Source: Phormidium ambiguum IAM M-71
Lineage (GTDB): Bacteria; Cyanobacteriota; Cyanobacteriia; Cyanobacteriales; Aerosakkonemataceae
Length of the DNA stretch: 37,724 nt
Assembly: GCF_001904725.1 (NCBI RefSeq)
Contig: NZ_MRCE01000056.1
Coordinates: 1 to 37,724 of the forward strand
Reading direction: 5' to 3'
How positions within the stretch are numbered: the stretch's first letter is position 1; the number at the start of each line of letters is the position of its first letter. Of this stretch, positions 24,998-33,236 are shown piece by piece. The translations under genes and the position numbers were made by a program. The notes under the pieces are model-generated. The model had not been told where the DNA came from. It ran no database searches and saw only the letters and a program-made list of their open reading frames with translations.

Positions 24998-25555
24998 GTG
25001 AGTAATTCTGAAAACCCTTTTTTCGTGATTGCAATTTATCCTGGCAGCTTCGATCCAATTACCCTTGGTCACCTCGATGTGATTTCCAGAGGCAGTAAGC
25101 TGTTTGAGCGAGTCATAGTAGCTGTGCTGCGAAATCCTAGCAAAACACCTCTATTTACCATGCAAGAGCGAATGGACTTAATTGGGCAATCTATTAACCA
25201 CATTTCTAATGTGGAAGTAGACTGCTTCGATGGTCTAACTGTAAATTATGCTCAAATGCGGGGAGCTAGCGTTATTATTCGAGGGTTGCGGGTGCTTTCT
25301 GACTTTGAAAAGGAGTTACAGATGGCTCACACTAATAAAACTCTCTTGGAAGAAATCGAGACAGTTTTTTTGGCAACCTCGACAGAATATGGCTTTTTAA
25401 GCAGTAGCGTGGTAAAAGAGATAGCAAGATTTGGTGGCTCAGTCGATCATCTTGTCCCTAAGCACGTTGCTATTGATATATACAAAAAATGTTACGCCAA
25501 GATCCAACCAGAATCGACCCCGACAGTGACGAACCCAACACCGAAGATGAATTGA
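24998..25555 (+). CDS. coaD: Phosphopantetheine adenylyltransferase CoaD
   Basis: CoaD makes dephospho-CoA from 4'-phosphopantetheine and ATP. The nucleotidyltransferase motif TLGHLD within [16 protein letters not shown] and the C-terminal [15 protein letters not shown] are intact. The usual protein starts MIAIYPGSF, so the GTG at 25025 (residue 10) may be the true start; neither start has a good ribosome binding site. A TATAAT at 24988-24993 lies immediately before the GTG at 24998, which argues for the downstream start or a leaderless message. The 3' end (from 25489) overlaps the next gene in another frame. Confidence 0.93.
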   Translation: MSNSENPFFVIAIYPGSFDPITLGHLDVISRGSKLFERVIVAVLRNPSKTPLFTMQERMDLIGQSINHISNVEVDCFDGLTVNYAQMRGASVIIRGLRVLSDFEKELQMAHTNKTLLEEIETVFLATSTEYGFLSSSVVKEIARFGGSVDHLVPKHVAIDIYKKCYAKIQPESTPTVTNPTPKMN

Positions 25556-26175
25556 ACCAACAGGGAACGGCAGGTGTAGACATTCAGCGAGAACTCAATC
25601 ACCTAGAGGAGATGATTCTCGATAGTCCCCGCATTCCCATGTCTCGTCGCACTTTGGTAGATGAGGAACAGTTGCTAGAACAATTAGATTTAGTGCGGCT
25701 GAATTTGCCAGCAGCTTTTGCCGAAGCGGAAACTATTGTCCGTCATAAAGATGAAATTATTTTGGCGGCGGAGCAGTATGCTCAACAAGTAGTGGAAGCT
25801 GCTGAGCAACGTGCTGCTCAAATTTTGGAAGAAAATAGTGTTGTCAGACAGGCAAAGTTAGAAGCGCAACAACTCTGGCAAACTGTGCAGCAGGAATGTC
25901 AGTCAGCACAGGAGCAAACTTTGGCTGAAATTGAGAATATGTACCGAGAAGCGCAAGAGGAATTACAAGAGGTGCGTGCAAGAGCGATCGCAGAAGCCGA
26001 AGCGATTCAAAATGGTGCAGATGACTATGCTGACCAAGTTCTGTCTAATATTGAACAGAATATTAGCGAAATGTTGCGAATCATCCGTAATGGTAGACAA
26101 CAACTGCAACCACCGCCGAATCTACCTCCTTCTTCTTCAACTCGGTCTGCTCCGATTCCGCCGAAGAAGATTTGA
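25489..26175 (+). CDS. Coiled-coil protein overlapping coaD (DivIVA or F0-b-like)
   Basis: The product is 228 residues. Residues about 80-200 are a continuous charged helix rich in Ala, Glu and Gln ([20 protein letters not shown] and so on), resembling DivIVA-like or ATP-synthase-b-like coils. The tail is Pro/Ser-rich ([10 protein letters not shown]). The ATG at 25489 lies within coaD, so 67 bases are read in two frames. A TTG at 25552 that overlaps the coaD TGA is an alternative, but from memory the MLRQDPTR start is shared by related cyanobacterial proteins. No membrane helix is seen. Function unknown; the coupling to coaD may be only positional. Confidence 0.8.
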   Translation: MLRQDPTRIDPDSDEPNTEDELNQQGTAGVDIQRELNHLEEMILDSPRIPMSRRTLVDEEQLLEQLDLVRLNLPAAFAEAETIVRHKDEIILAAEQYAQQVVEAAEQRAAQILEENSVVRQAKLEAQQLWQTVQQECQSAQEQTLAEIENMYREAQEELQEVRARAIAEAEAIQNGADDYADQVLSNIEQNISEMLRIIRNGRQQLQPPPNLPPSSSTRSAPIPPKKI

Positions 26176-26262
26176 GGCAGAGGCGAGGGAGCAGGGGAGC
26201 AGGGGGGCAGGGGGGCAGGGCAGCAGGGGAGCAGGGGGGCAGGGGGGCAGGGGGGCAGAGGA
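26176..26262. repeat. G-rich minisatellite (GGGGGCAGG units)
   Basis: Repeats of GGGGAGCA and GGGGGGCA follow directly after the stop of the coiled-coil gene. Many G4-5 runs make a G-quadruplex possible on the plus strand and its RNA. CAGTCCCTAGTCCCC-type units follow at 26298-26340. It is the G-strand counterpart of the C-rich tract near 96-173. Confidence 0.9.
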
Positions 26263-26372
26263 GACAATTAGAAAATCTCAGCCCCTACGAATTCAAACTT
26301 TCCCAGTCCCTAGTCCCCAGTCCCTAGTCCCCCAGTCCCCAAAATATTATTTGCGTCTTAGAAGCGATTTTG

Positions 26373-27647
26373 ATGAAGTTACTTTGTTTGAGTAATGGTC
26401 ATGGGGAAGATGCGATCGCAATCCGAATTTGCCAACAATTACAGCAACTTCCCGCTTCCCCGAAAATAGCAGCTTTGCCGATCGTTGGTGAAGGACGAGC
26501 TTATATAGAATGCGGAATTCCCATTGTTGCACCAACGCAAAAAATGCCCTCTGGTGGCTTTGTTTATATGGACTGGCGACAGTTGTGGGGCGATGTTCGG
26601 GGTGGTCTGTTGGCACTGCTGTGGCAGCAATTCCAAGCAGTGAACGCTTTTGCCAAAGAAGGTGCGGCTATTATTGCAGTTGGTGATATTGTGCCACTGT
26701 TTTTTGCTTGGTTGAGTGGTGCGCCTTATGTTTTTGTCGGGACGGCAAAATCAGAATATTATTTGCGGGATGACATCAAAAATTTTCACGGTTTTAAACG
26801 GCGTTGGGAAGGTTGGTCAGGGTCGGTATATTTGCCTTGGGAACGTTGGTTGATGAGTCGTCCTCGCTGTAAAGCGGTGTTTCCTAGAGATAGTTTGACT
26901 ACCGAAGTTTTACAGCAATGGTCAATACCAGCTTTTGATATGGGAAACCCGATGATGGATGATTTAGAATCTGTAACTCCGCAGTCGGTATCTTCTTTGC
27001 GAGAGATAGAAAATTGGCAAGGTCGAACCCTTAGTGTTTGTCTTCTTCCAGGTTCTCGCATTCCAGAAGCTTACGAAAATTGGCAGCAAATTATTTCAGC
27101 GGTAGGGGGAATTTTGGATACTTTCCGCGATCGCACTGTACTATTTTTTGCTGCGATCGCACCAGGTTTAAGTTTAGACCCATTCCGGGAAACCTTAGAA
27201 ACTCAAGGTTGGCGATTAAAATCTGCTCAATTTCTCCCAGCAAAATTACCTGTTTCAGACCCAAACGCTTTAGTTTTTAGTCAAGGAAAATACCTATTAA
27301 TTTTGACGCAGAAAGCGTTTAATGATTGCTTGCAAGCAGCTGATTTTGCGATCGCAATGGCGGGAACCGCAACGGAACAATTTGTCGGTTTAGGTAAACC
27401 TGCAATTACAATTCCTGGTAAAGGCCCACAATTTACCTATGCCTTCGCCGAAGCCCAAAGCCGTTTACTCGGTTCTTCCATATTATTAGTAGAAAAACCT
27501 AGTCAAGTTGCCCAGACGATTGAGTATTTATTGAAAAATCCCGATCGTCTCCAATTAATAGCCGCTAATGGGATCGATCGCATGGGTAAACCGGGCGCAT
27601 CCCGTCGCATCGCTCAATCTATAGTTGAACAGTTACAAAATAGTTAA
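26373..27647 (+). CDS. Lipid-A-disaccharide synthase-related protein
   Basis: The product is about 424 residues and matches the cyanobacterial LpxB-related family. It has a GT-B-like fold with N-terminal LLCLSNGHGEDAIA, a central domain with VFVGTAKSEYY and LPGSRIPEAYENW, and the C-terminal nucleotide-sugar region AMAGTATEQFVGLGKPAI. True LpxB makes lipid A disaccharide, but this family is distinct and its substrate is unproven. The ATG at 26373 is preferred to the TTG at 26370; no strong ribosome binding site is visible. lgt follows 111-156 bases later on the same strand, so both may concern the cell envelope. Confidence 0.87.
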   Translation: MKLLCLSNGHGEDAIAIRICQQLQQLPASPKIAALPIVGEGRAYIECGIPIVAPTQKMPSGGFVYMDWRQLWGDVRGGLLALLWQQFQAVNAFAKEGAAIIAVGDIVPLFFAWLSGAPYVFVGTAKSEYYLRDDIKNFHGFKRRWEGWSGSVYLPWERWLMSRPRCKAVFPRDSLTTEVLQQWSIPAFDMGNPMMDDLESVTPQSVSSLREIENWQGRTLSVCLLPGSRIPEAYENWQQIISAVGGILDTFRDRTVLFFAAIAPGLSLDPFRETLETQGWRLKSAQFLPAKLPVSDPNALVFSQGKYLLILTQKAFNDCLQAADFAIAMAGTATEQFVGLGKPAITIPGKGPQFTYAFAEAQSRLLGSSILLVEKPSQVAQTIEYLLKNPDRLQLIAANGIDRMGKPGASRRIAQSIVEQLQNS

Positions 27648-27803
27648 ACAAAGAAAAAAGCATTAAAGCACTAACAACGAACATTAAAGATAAAAATTGA
27701 AATATAATTTTCATCTTTACCAAAGCAATCTAAAATTTATCTCGGAGTTACCATCACATTGCTGATATTAATTCCGAATTTAATTGTTTCTTGCGCCAAA
27801 ATT

Positions 27804-28694
27804 ATGACCTTAACATCTTGGCTACTGGATATTCCCATCTTGCCCTTAGCATTTGAATTTGCTTCTCCAGGGCCAATAATCATTAAAATCGGGCCGTTAA
27901 CTTTGCGCTGGTACGGTGTATTAATTGCTTCAGCAGTTTTAATTGGAGTTACCCTTTCCAGCTACCTAGCTAAACGTCGTCACCTCAACTCTGACATTAT
28001 TGGTGATTTAGCAATTTGGTTAGTATTTGCCGCAATTCCTAGCGCCAGACTTTATTATGTATTATTTGAATGGCAACAATATTCCCAAAATCCAGCAGAT
28101 ATCTTTGCAATTTGGAAAGGGGGAATTGCCATTCACGGTGCAATTTTAGGCGGATTAATTGCCGCATTAATTTTTGCCAGAGTTCGTCAAGTTCCCTTCT
28201 GGCAATTAGCAGATGTTGTCGCCCCTTCTTTAATACTTGGTCAAGCAATTGGCAGATGGGGAAACTTCTTTAATTCCGAAGCTTTTGGCGCACCAACAGA
28301 TTTACCTTGGAAATTATATATTCCTGTCGCCCAACGCCCACTCGGTTATGCCAGTTTTGAGTACTTTCATCCTACCTTTCTCTATGAATCTGTTTGGAAT
28401 TTAATGGTTTTTGGGATTTTAATCTTCTTGTTCTTTCGAGATTTACAGGGAAACCCACGCTTAAAAATTGGTACTCTATTTTTAACTTACCTGATATTTT
28501 ATAGTATGGGTCGGTTTTGGATTGAAGGACTGCGAACTGATAGTCTCATGTTAGGGCCATTACGAATAGCACAAGTAGTGAGTTTAGTGGGAATCATTCT
28601 GGGTTCAGCTGGTTTAGCTTGGCTGTACTTGTTTAAACGCAATTTGCCAGATGTAGTTTCAGCTAACAGTAATAATTTAGAATCCGACTCATAA
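27804..28694 (+). CDS. lgt: Prolipoprotein diacylglyceryl transferase Lgt
   Basis: This integral membrane enzyme adds diacylglycerol to the lipobox Cys of prolipoproteins such as NrtA. The Lgt signature is visible: [13 protein letters not shown], the catalytic-region [14 protein letters not shown], and [10 protein letters not shown], with about seven hydrophobic segments. From the ATG at 27804 it is 296 residues and starts [19 protein letters not shown]. An in-frame TTG at 27759 with a GGAG 11 bases upstream would add 15 residues, so that start is also possible. Confidence 0.93.
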   Translation: MTLTSWLLDIPILPLAFEFASPGPIIIKIGPLTLRWYGVLIASAVLIGVTLSSYLAKRRHLNSDIIGDLAIWLVFAAIPSARLYYVLFEWQQYSQNPADIFAIWKGGIAIHGAILGGLIAALIFARVRQVPFWQLADVVAPSLILGQAIGRWGNFFNSEAFGAPTDLPWKLYIPVAQRPLGYASFEYFHPTFLYESVWNLMVFGILIFLFFRDLQGNPRLKIGTLFLTYLIFYSMGRFWIEGLRTDSLMLGPLRIAQVVSLVGIILGSAGLAWLYLFKRNLPDVVSANSNNLESDS

Positions 28695-28771
28695 ATTACT
28701 AAGCTGGATCTAAATACGCTTCCTCACAATTACAATTGAAATTCTGAGTTGTTTATCATCGACAAACTTTC

Positions 28772-29539
28772 ATGACTTATTGCCTTGGCATCATTACCAA
28801 GTACGGGTTAGTTATGGCTGCTGACTCTCGTACTAATGCTGGAGTTGATTACATTTCTACTTACCAGAAACTCTTTGATTTTTCCCAACCTGGAGAAAGA
28901 GTGATTTTACTATGTAATTCTGGTAATTTGTCTTTTACTCAAGGTGTAATTACTTTAATTCGTAAAGACTTAAAATCTCAAGAAGAATCAAATATTCACT
29001 CTTTGCCAACCATGTATGAAGTTGCGCGTTACATTGGCAACAAAATTCGCCTCATTCAAGAACAAGACCGCAGTTGGTTACAAAAAGATAATATTGATTA
29101 TAAATGTAGCTTTCTTGTGGGCGGTCAAATTAAAGGTGAAGATATGGAACTTTATCATATTTATAGCCAGGGTAATTTTATTCAAGCTACTCCTGAAACA
29201 CCTTTTTTACAAATTGGAGAAACAAAGTACGGCAAACCAATTTTAGACCGAACTCTTAAGTTTGATACGCCTTTGGAAGCTTGCGCGAAATGTGCTTTGC
29301 TTTCGATTGATTCTACTATGAAATCAAATATTTCTGTTGGCCCGCCAATTAATATGATTATGTATGAAAAGGATGCTTTATTAGTACAACATAAATTGCA
29401 GTTACGATTAGGAGATCCTTATTTAGTAAAGACTCGTAAATGGTGGGAAGAGTCGTTGCGAAATGCGTTCGATCGAATGCCGAATATTGAATGGGAACAT
29501 TATTCACCAGATTCCCAAGAAAATGTAGAACTTGATTGA
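28772..29539 (+). CDS. Anbu (ancestral proteasome beta subunit-like) peptidase
   Basis: The product is 255 residues and belongs to the proteasome-related Ntn hydrolases of the Anbu type. After Met removal Thr2 becomes the nucleophile (MTYCLGII). The Asp and Lys that complete the proteasomal active site are seen in AADSRTNAGVD and TYQKLFDF. In other bacteria Anbu genes sit with transglutaminase-like, alpha-E and circularly permuted ATP-grasp genes. None of those are here; the neighbours are lgt and a surface protein. The substrate is unknown. Confidence 0.9.
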   Translation: MTYCLGIITKYGLVMAADSRTNAGVDYISTYQKLFDFSQPGERVILLCNSGNLSFTQGVITLIRKDLKSQEESNIHSLPTMYEVARYIGNKIRLIQEQDRSWLQKDNIDYKCSFLVGGQIKGEDMELYHIYSQGNFIQATPETPFLQIGETKYGKPILDRTLKFDTPLEACAKCALLSIDSTMKSNISVGPPINMIMYEKDALLVQHKLQLRLGDPYLVKTRKWWEESLRNAFDRMPNIEWEHYSPDSQENVELD

Positions 29540-29553
29540 ATTTTTGTGTCTAT

Positions 29554-29601
29554 AAAAGTAAGTTGTTGCACTTTAGCTTTAAAGCGCAACAACTTACTTT
29601 T
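29554..29601. terminator. Strong bidirectional terminator
   Basis: AAAAGTAAGTTGTTGC (29554-29569) and GCAACAACTTACTTTT (29586-29601) form a perfect 16-bp stem. The 16-base interval contains a second 5-bp stem (CTTTA/TAAAG). A-runs and T-runs flank the stem in both directions. It lies between the convergent Anbu gene and the Calx-beta gene and should stop both transcripts. Confidence 0.92.
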
Positions 29602-29649
29602 ACCAACCAAAATTAACTAACTAGCAACTTAAGTTATCTACTACACTAC

Positions 29650-32187
29650 CTAGAAAGGTGAGGTTGCAAATGGGTCAAATGTCACCAAATTAGCACCTGA
29701 ACCAGAAATGGCATTTTTGCCAGTACCGCCCACAACAGGCCCAGTTACATCATCCCACCAGTTGTTAGTTGCATCAAGAGTTCCCGTACCTCCGTGATAC
29801 AAACCAGAATTGGTATTGCCAATCAAGTTGTTGAAATTCACCCTTACTGTATTAGGAATCACGGTACCATCACGTACAGAAATGCCATTGTAAGAGTTGG
29901 TAATCAAGTTGCTGCGAACATTTACGGTTCCTAGCGTTGTACCAAAACCCGAATCACGCAAACGAATACCTGCTCTATCAATGCCTTGGCTGAGGTTAGT
30001 ATCGGCAATTTCATTATTTTCAATTGTGGCACTACCACCAGCCAATTGAATTCCCTGTTCTCCAGCATTAGTCACTTTATTATTAGTAATGGCGCTGGCG
30101 GGGTTAGTAATAGCGTCAGCTGCAATACCTGGGCCTGTCAAGTTGGCAATGACGTTATCTGTAACTCTGATCGTATTTTGTCGGAAAGCTTGAAAGCCAC
30201 TGGTAGTACTACCAGGATTTGTCGATACGTCACGAATTAAGTTATCGATAACACTTGCACTTCCATTAACTCCGCCGCTATCTAAGAAGATAACTCCACC
30301 GTTGAATGGGCCTTGACCATTAAAGACATTTTGCCGAATTACTAAATTATTAATATCAGGGCCTTGTGCGCGAATACCGTTGGAATTATCACCACCCAGC
30401 TGAATCGTCATTCCTTCAATGGTGACGTTGTTTACTCCCGGAAGAACTGTGAAAACAGGTATATTGGGTGCTGTGAAAACTACACTGGGTGGAACTGTGG
30501 AACCACTACCTGGACTTACGCCTGCATTCGCACCTCTGATAGTTAAAGGTTTATCAATAACAACAGTGCTAGGTTCGGCATAAAATCCGGCTTGGGGGAC
30601 GATGATATCGTTAGCAACAGACTGAGTAACCGCTTCAGTAATTGAATTGTAGCTGTTAACAAATGTGCCAGATGAATTGTACCGGAGTACGCGCAAAGTA
30701 TTTGCAGGTGTCCCAGTCAAGGGGTCGTTGTCTAAAACCCGAACAGTGGCGGTGTCAGCTGAACCTACTTGGTAGGGTAGGTCTTCTAGGATTTTGACTG
30801 TTACTGTTTCTACTGGTTCATTTGTGCCATCTGTTAATGGTGTAAGGGTTACGGGTGCGGAAACAGATTGACCAGCAGCAATGGTGACTGTACCAGTTAA
30901 AGGTGTATAGTCTGTGCCGGGAGTTGCTGTTCCTGTGATGGTGTAAAGGATGGTTAAATCTACGTTGGGGTCGCCGCCAGTGCGGGCAAACTGAAATGTA
31001 CCATCTCCTGAATTATCGGTGCGACCGGGTTCTCCAGCTGTGGGGTCAAGGGCGGTAACAAATACTAGTGGTCTTGGTGGCGGTGGAACGTCGTTATCTA
31101 ATATGGTGAGGATTGCTGTGCTTTGTGGCCCGATGACTGCGCCTGGGGAGGGGTTAACTAATTGTAAGTTAAGGTTTTCTTCTCCTTCTACCAGGGTATC
31201 ATCCACAATGGGAACAGTTACAACTTGGGATGTTTGCCCGTCAGCAAAATTAACAGTGATAGGTGTATTGTCGAAGTCGCCTGGGCTAACGGCTGTTCCA
31301 TTGCTGAGGTTAATGGTTGCGGATGCGGGGCCTTCTGTGCCACCAGTACGAGTGACGGTAACGGCTAAAACAGGTGTACCATCTTCTCTGACGACAAATT
31401 CTGGGTTGCTAAATTGAATAACTGGGTGGTCTACTGTTCCGGTATAGGTAATTTGTTGAACTAGGTAGTCGGAACTGTCGGTGATGATTCCGTTGGTAAT
31501 TGGTTGTGGTGAAACTGGGTTATCGTAAGGTCTGGCGGTGAATCTTAGTTCGTCAAAGTTGGCGTTGGAAATTTGAAATTTAAAGTCACCATTTACGCCA
31601 TCATCTGCTCTAAATTTTATACCTGTTCCAGAGTTGTCGATCGAAGAAGCCACTCCACCACCAACGCGAGTAGCATCAATATTGACAATTTGCCCATTTT
31701 TAAATGCTTGCAGGAATCCAACTTCATCGCCGAATTTTTCTGCTGATTTGGGTACAAATAAACTTAGATCAATTAAGGCACTTTGAACACTTTGATTTGG
31801 TCCCCATGTAAAGGTTAGTACCTGGGATTCTCCGTTATTTGGGTTATAGTTTATTTCGGCTCGAACTTTTCTGCTGTCGTTCCACCAACCATCATAAGAG
31901 TCGGCAACACCAATACCAGCAATATCTCCAAAGGTGTCGTTACCTGCTTGACCTCCCCGACTGAAACTTAAATTAGAGAGGTTTTGGTCGGGATTTGTTG
32001 AGTAATTTAATAATGAGAGATCGGCAGTACCAGTATTATTAAATGTTGAAGTGGTACTGCCACTTATTGTAATTCCTTGGGTATCAGCAGCTGTTAGCCA
32101 CTCTGCTTGAAATTCGGCTAAGCCTGCTGCATCTTGAGTATAGTTTGTCGCTTGTCCCAGAGTACCTGTAATAGGGGTGGTGGGCAT
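29650..32187 (-). CDS. Calx-beta and right-handed beta-helix surface protein
   Basis: The product is 845 residues. An N-terminal region of about 240 residues is beta-rich and not recognised. Two Calx-beta domains follow (about 268-370, ending ILTILDND; about 375-490, ending VRVLDND). Residues 500-840 form repeats of a right-handed parallel beta-helix of the NosD/pectate lyase type (NNKVTNAGEQGIQLAGGSA, IENNEIAD, VRSNLITNSYNGISV). There is no signal peptide and no RTX nonapeptide. Similar cyanobacterial proteins are thought to leave by type I secretion, but that is inference. A strong GGAGG ribosome binding site lies seven bases before the ATG. It is probably extracellular, in adhesion or polysaccharide binding. 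Confidence 0.85.
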   Translation of the reverse strand: MPTTPITGTLGQATNYTQDAAGLAEFQAEWLTAADTQGITISGSTTSTFNNTGTADLSLLNYSTNPDQNLSNLSFSRGGQAGNDTFGDIAGIGVADSYDGWWNDSRKVRAEINYNPNNGESQVLTFTWGPNQSVQSALIDLSLFVPKSAEKFGDEVGFLQAFKNGQIVNIDATRVGGGVASSIDNSGTGIKFRADDGVNGDFKFQISNANFDELRFTARPYDNPVSPQPITNGIITDSSDYLVQQITYTGTVDHPVIQFSNPEFVVREDGTPVLAVTVTRTGGTEGPASATINLSNGTAVSPGDFDNTPITVNFADGQTSQVVTVPIVDDTLVEGEENLNLQLVNPSPGAVIGPQSTAILTILDNDVPPPPRPLVFVTALDPTAGEPGRTDNSGDGTFQFARTGGDPNVDLTILYTITGTATPGTDYTPLTGTVTIAAGQSVSAPVTLTPLTDGTNEPVETVTVKILEDLPYQVGSADTATVRVLDNDPLTGTPANTLRVLRYNSSGTFVNSYNSITEAVTQSVANDIIVPQAGFYAEPSTVVIDKPLTIRGANAGVSPGSGSTVPPSVVFTAPNIPVFTVLPGVNNVTIEGMTIQLGGDNSNGIRAQGPDINNLVIRQNVFNGQGPFNGGVIFLDSGGVNGSASVIDNLIRDVSTNPGSTTSGFQAFRQNTIRVTDNVIANLTGPGIAADAITNPASAITNNKVTNAGEQGIQLAGGSATIENNEIADTNLSQGIDRAGIRLRDSGFGTTLGTVNVRSNLITNSYNGISVRDGTVIPNTVRVNFNNLIGNTNSGLYHGGTGTLDATNNWWDDVTGPVVGGTGKNAISGSGANLVTFDPFATSPF

Positions 32188-33236
32188 AAATGATCCTCCA
32201 ATAAGTAATAATAAAAACGAATCGAATTGGGGACAAAAAGATATTTTCTCTTAGTCCTTTAAGGTGGGTTCTTTGTCTCTAACAAACCAATTTTGGGCAA
32301 TAAAAGGGACACTGATAAATTAAAGAATTGATATAGTAACTGCTAGAACTGATCCGCAGTTTTTGCTGTTAGTTCTTCATGTTCTCTGTCCATTTTTCAA
32401 GTTTGTCACTAGTCCAGGATTGCTCAATCTTACCTACACATACTTTTCTTGGTATAAATCTTTAATCCGGAAAGTTTTCTGACAATTTTTGATTAATGTT
32501 TTACTTTATATAGTATTGCCGAATTGACTTTTTCTAGCTTCCATAACTAGACTGTAAGATTTACCTATAATCAACTTATGCCAATGAAGAATATCATTAG
32601 TTGTTGGTAGATGATTTAAATAGTGGCGCAACTAAAATTCTAAGATTTTAGACCTTTACTTTAACTATTTAATATGTGAAAATAACTAATTTGAGCAATC
32701 CGAAGATACTTTCGATTACTTAAGTAGTCGATGTTTTGTCTATATTATTAGTTATTTTTGTTGACCCTACATCTATATTAATTCGCTATATTCAACTGGC
32801 AACTGATTAATTATTTATTTAATTAAAGTTAATATAAATTGCAGAGATAATATGGACAGTTTGTAGTTAAACTAAGTGGCTTTTCTGAGTAATTAGAAGT
32901 ACTACTAATCACTTGTTATGTATATTTACGGTGTCAGACAATTTAGGCGATCGCTAATCTGTAAAAATACTTATTTAATGTGAGGGAGAAAGGTTAGATA
33001 CAAGGTGTCTATATTTTTAGATTTATCTAAAAATTTGTTCAACTAGTCTTTTGGTGACGTATTTGGTGAGGATAGGTGATTGGGAAAATTCTATATTATT
33101 TTTGGTAATTAGCGATCGCTCTCTCAACAATTGCTAGCGGCTAATTTTAAGGCGTTACGCTATTGCTAACGCACCCTACAAATAGCTAACTTATTTCTTC
33201 TCTCTGCGTCCTCTGTGTTTCTGCGGTTCAAAAAAT
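32188..33236. other. Long AT-rich gap between pabA-pabB and the Calx-beta gene
   Basis: About 1.05 kb without a supportable ORF in either strand. It must hold the promoter of the Calx-beta gene (minus strand) and the 3' end of pabA-pabB. It contains a weak hairpin near 32345-32376 (AGAACT/AGTTCT arms), a palindromic interspersed repeat at 33151-33179 and, at 33195-33228, a CTCTGCGTCCTCTGTG-type cyanobacterial repeat. No NtcA box is seen. An unannotated RNA is possible but not demonstrable. Confidence 0.6.
33151..33179. repeat. Palindromic interspersed repeat, inverted copy
   Basis: GGCGTTACGCTATTGC followed by TAACGCACCCTAC is the reverse orientation of the element at 15578-15609. The two differ by a base or two in the loop. 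Confidence 0.8.

Noticed and set aside
26025-26267. 80-residue Pro/Cys-rich minus-strand ORF
   Set aside because: It is the antisense translation of the G-rich minisatellite plus the coiled-coil gene.
32345-32376. Hairpin in the long gap as a terminator or small RNA
   Set aside because: Only a six-base outer stem with a mismatch, and no T-run; too weak to annotate as a feature.
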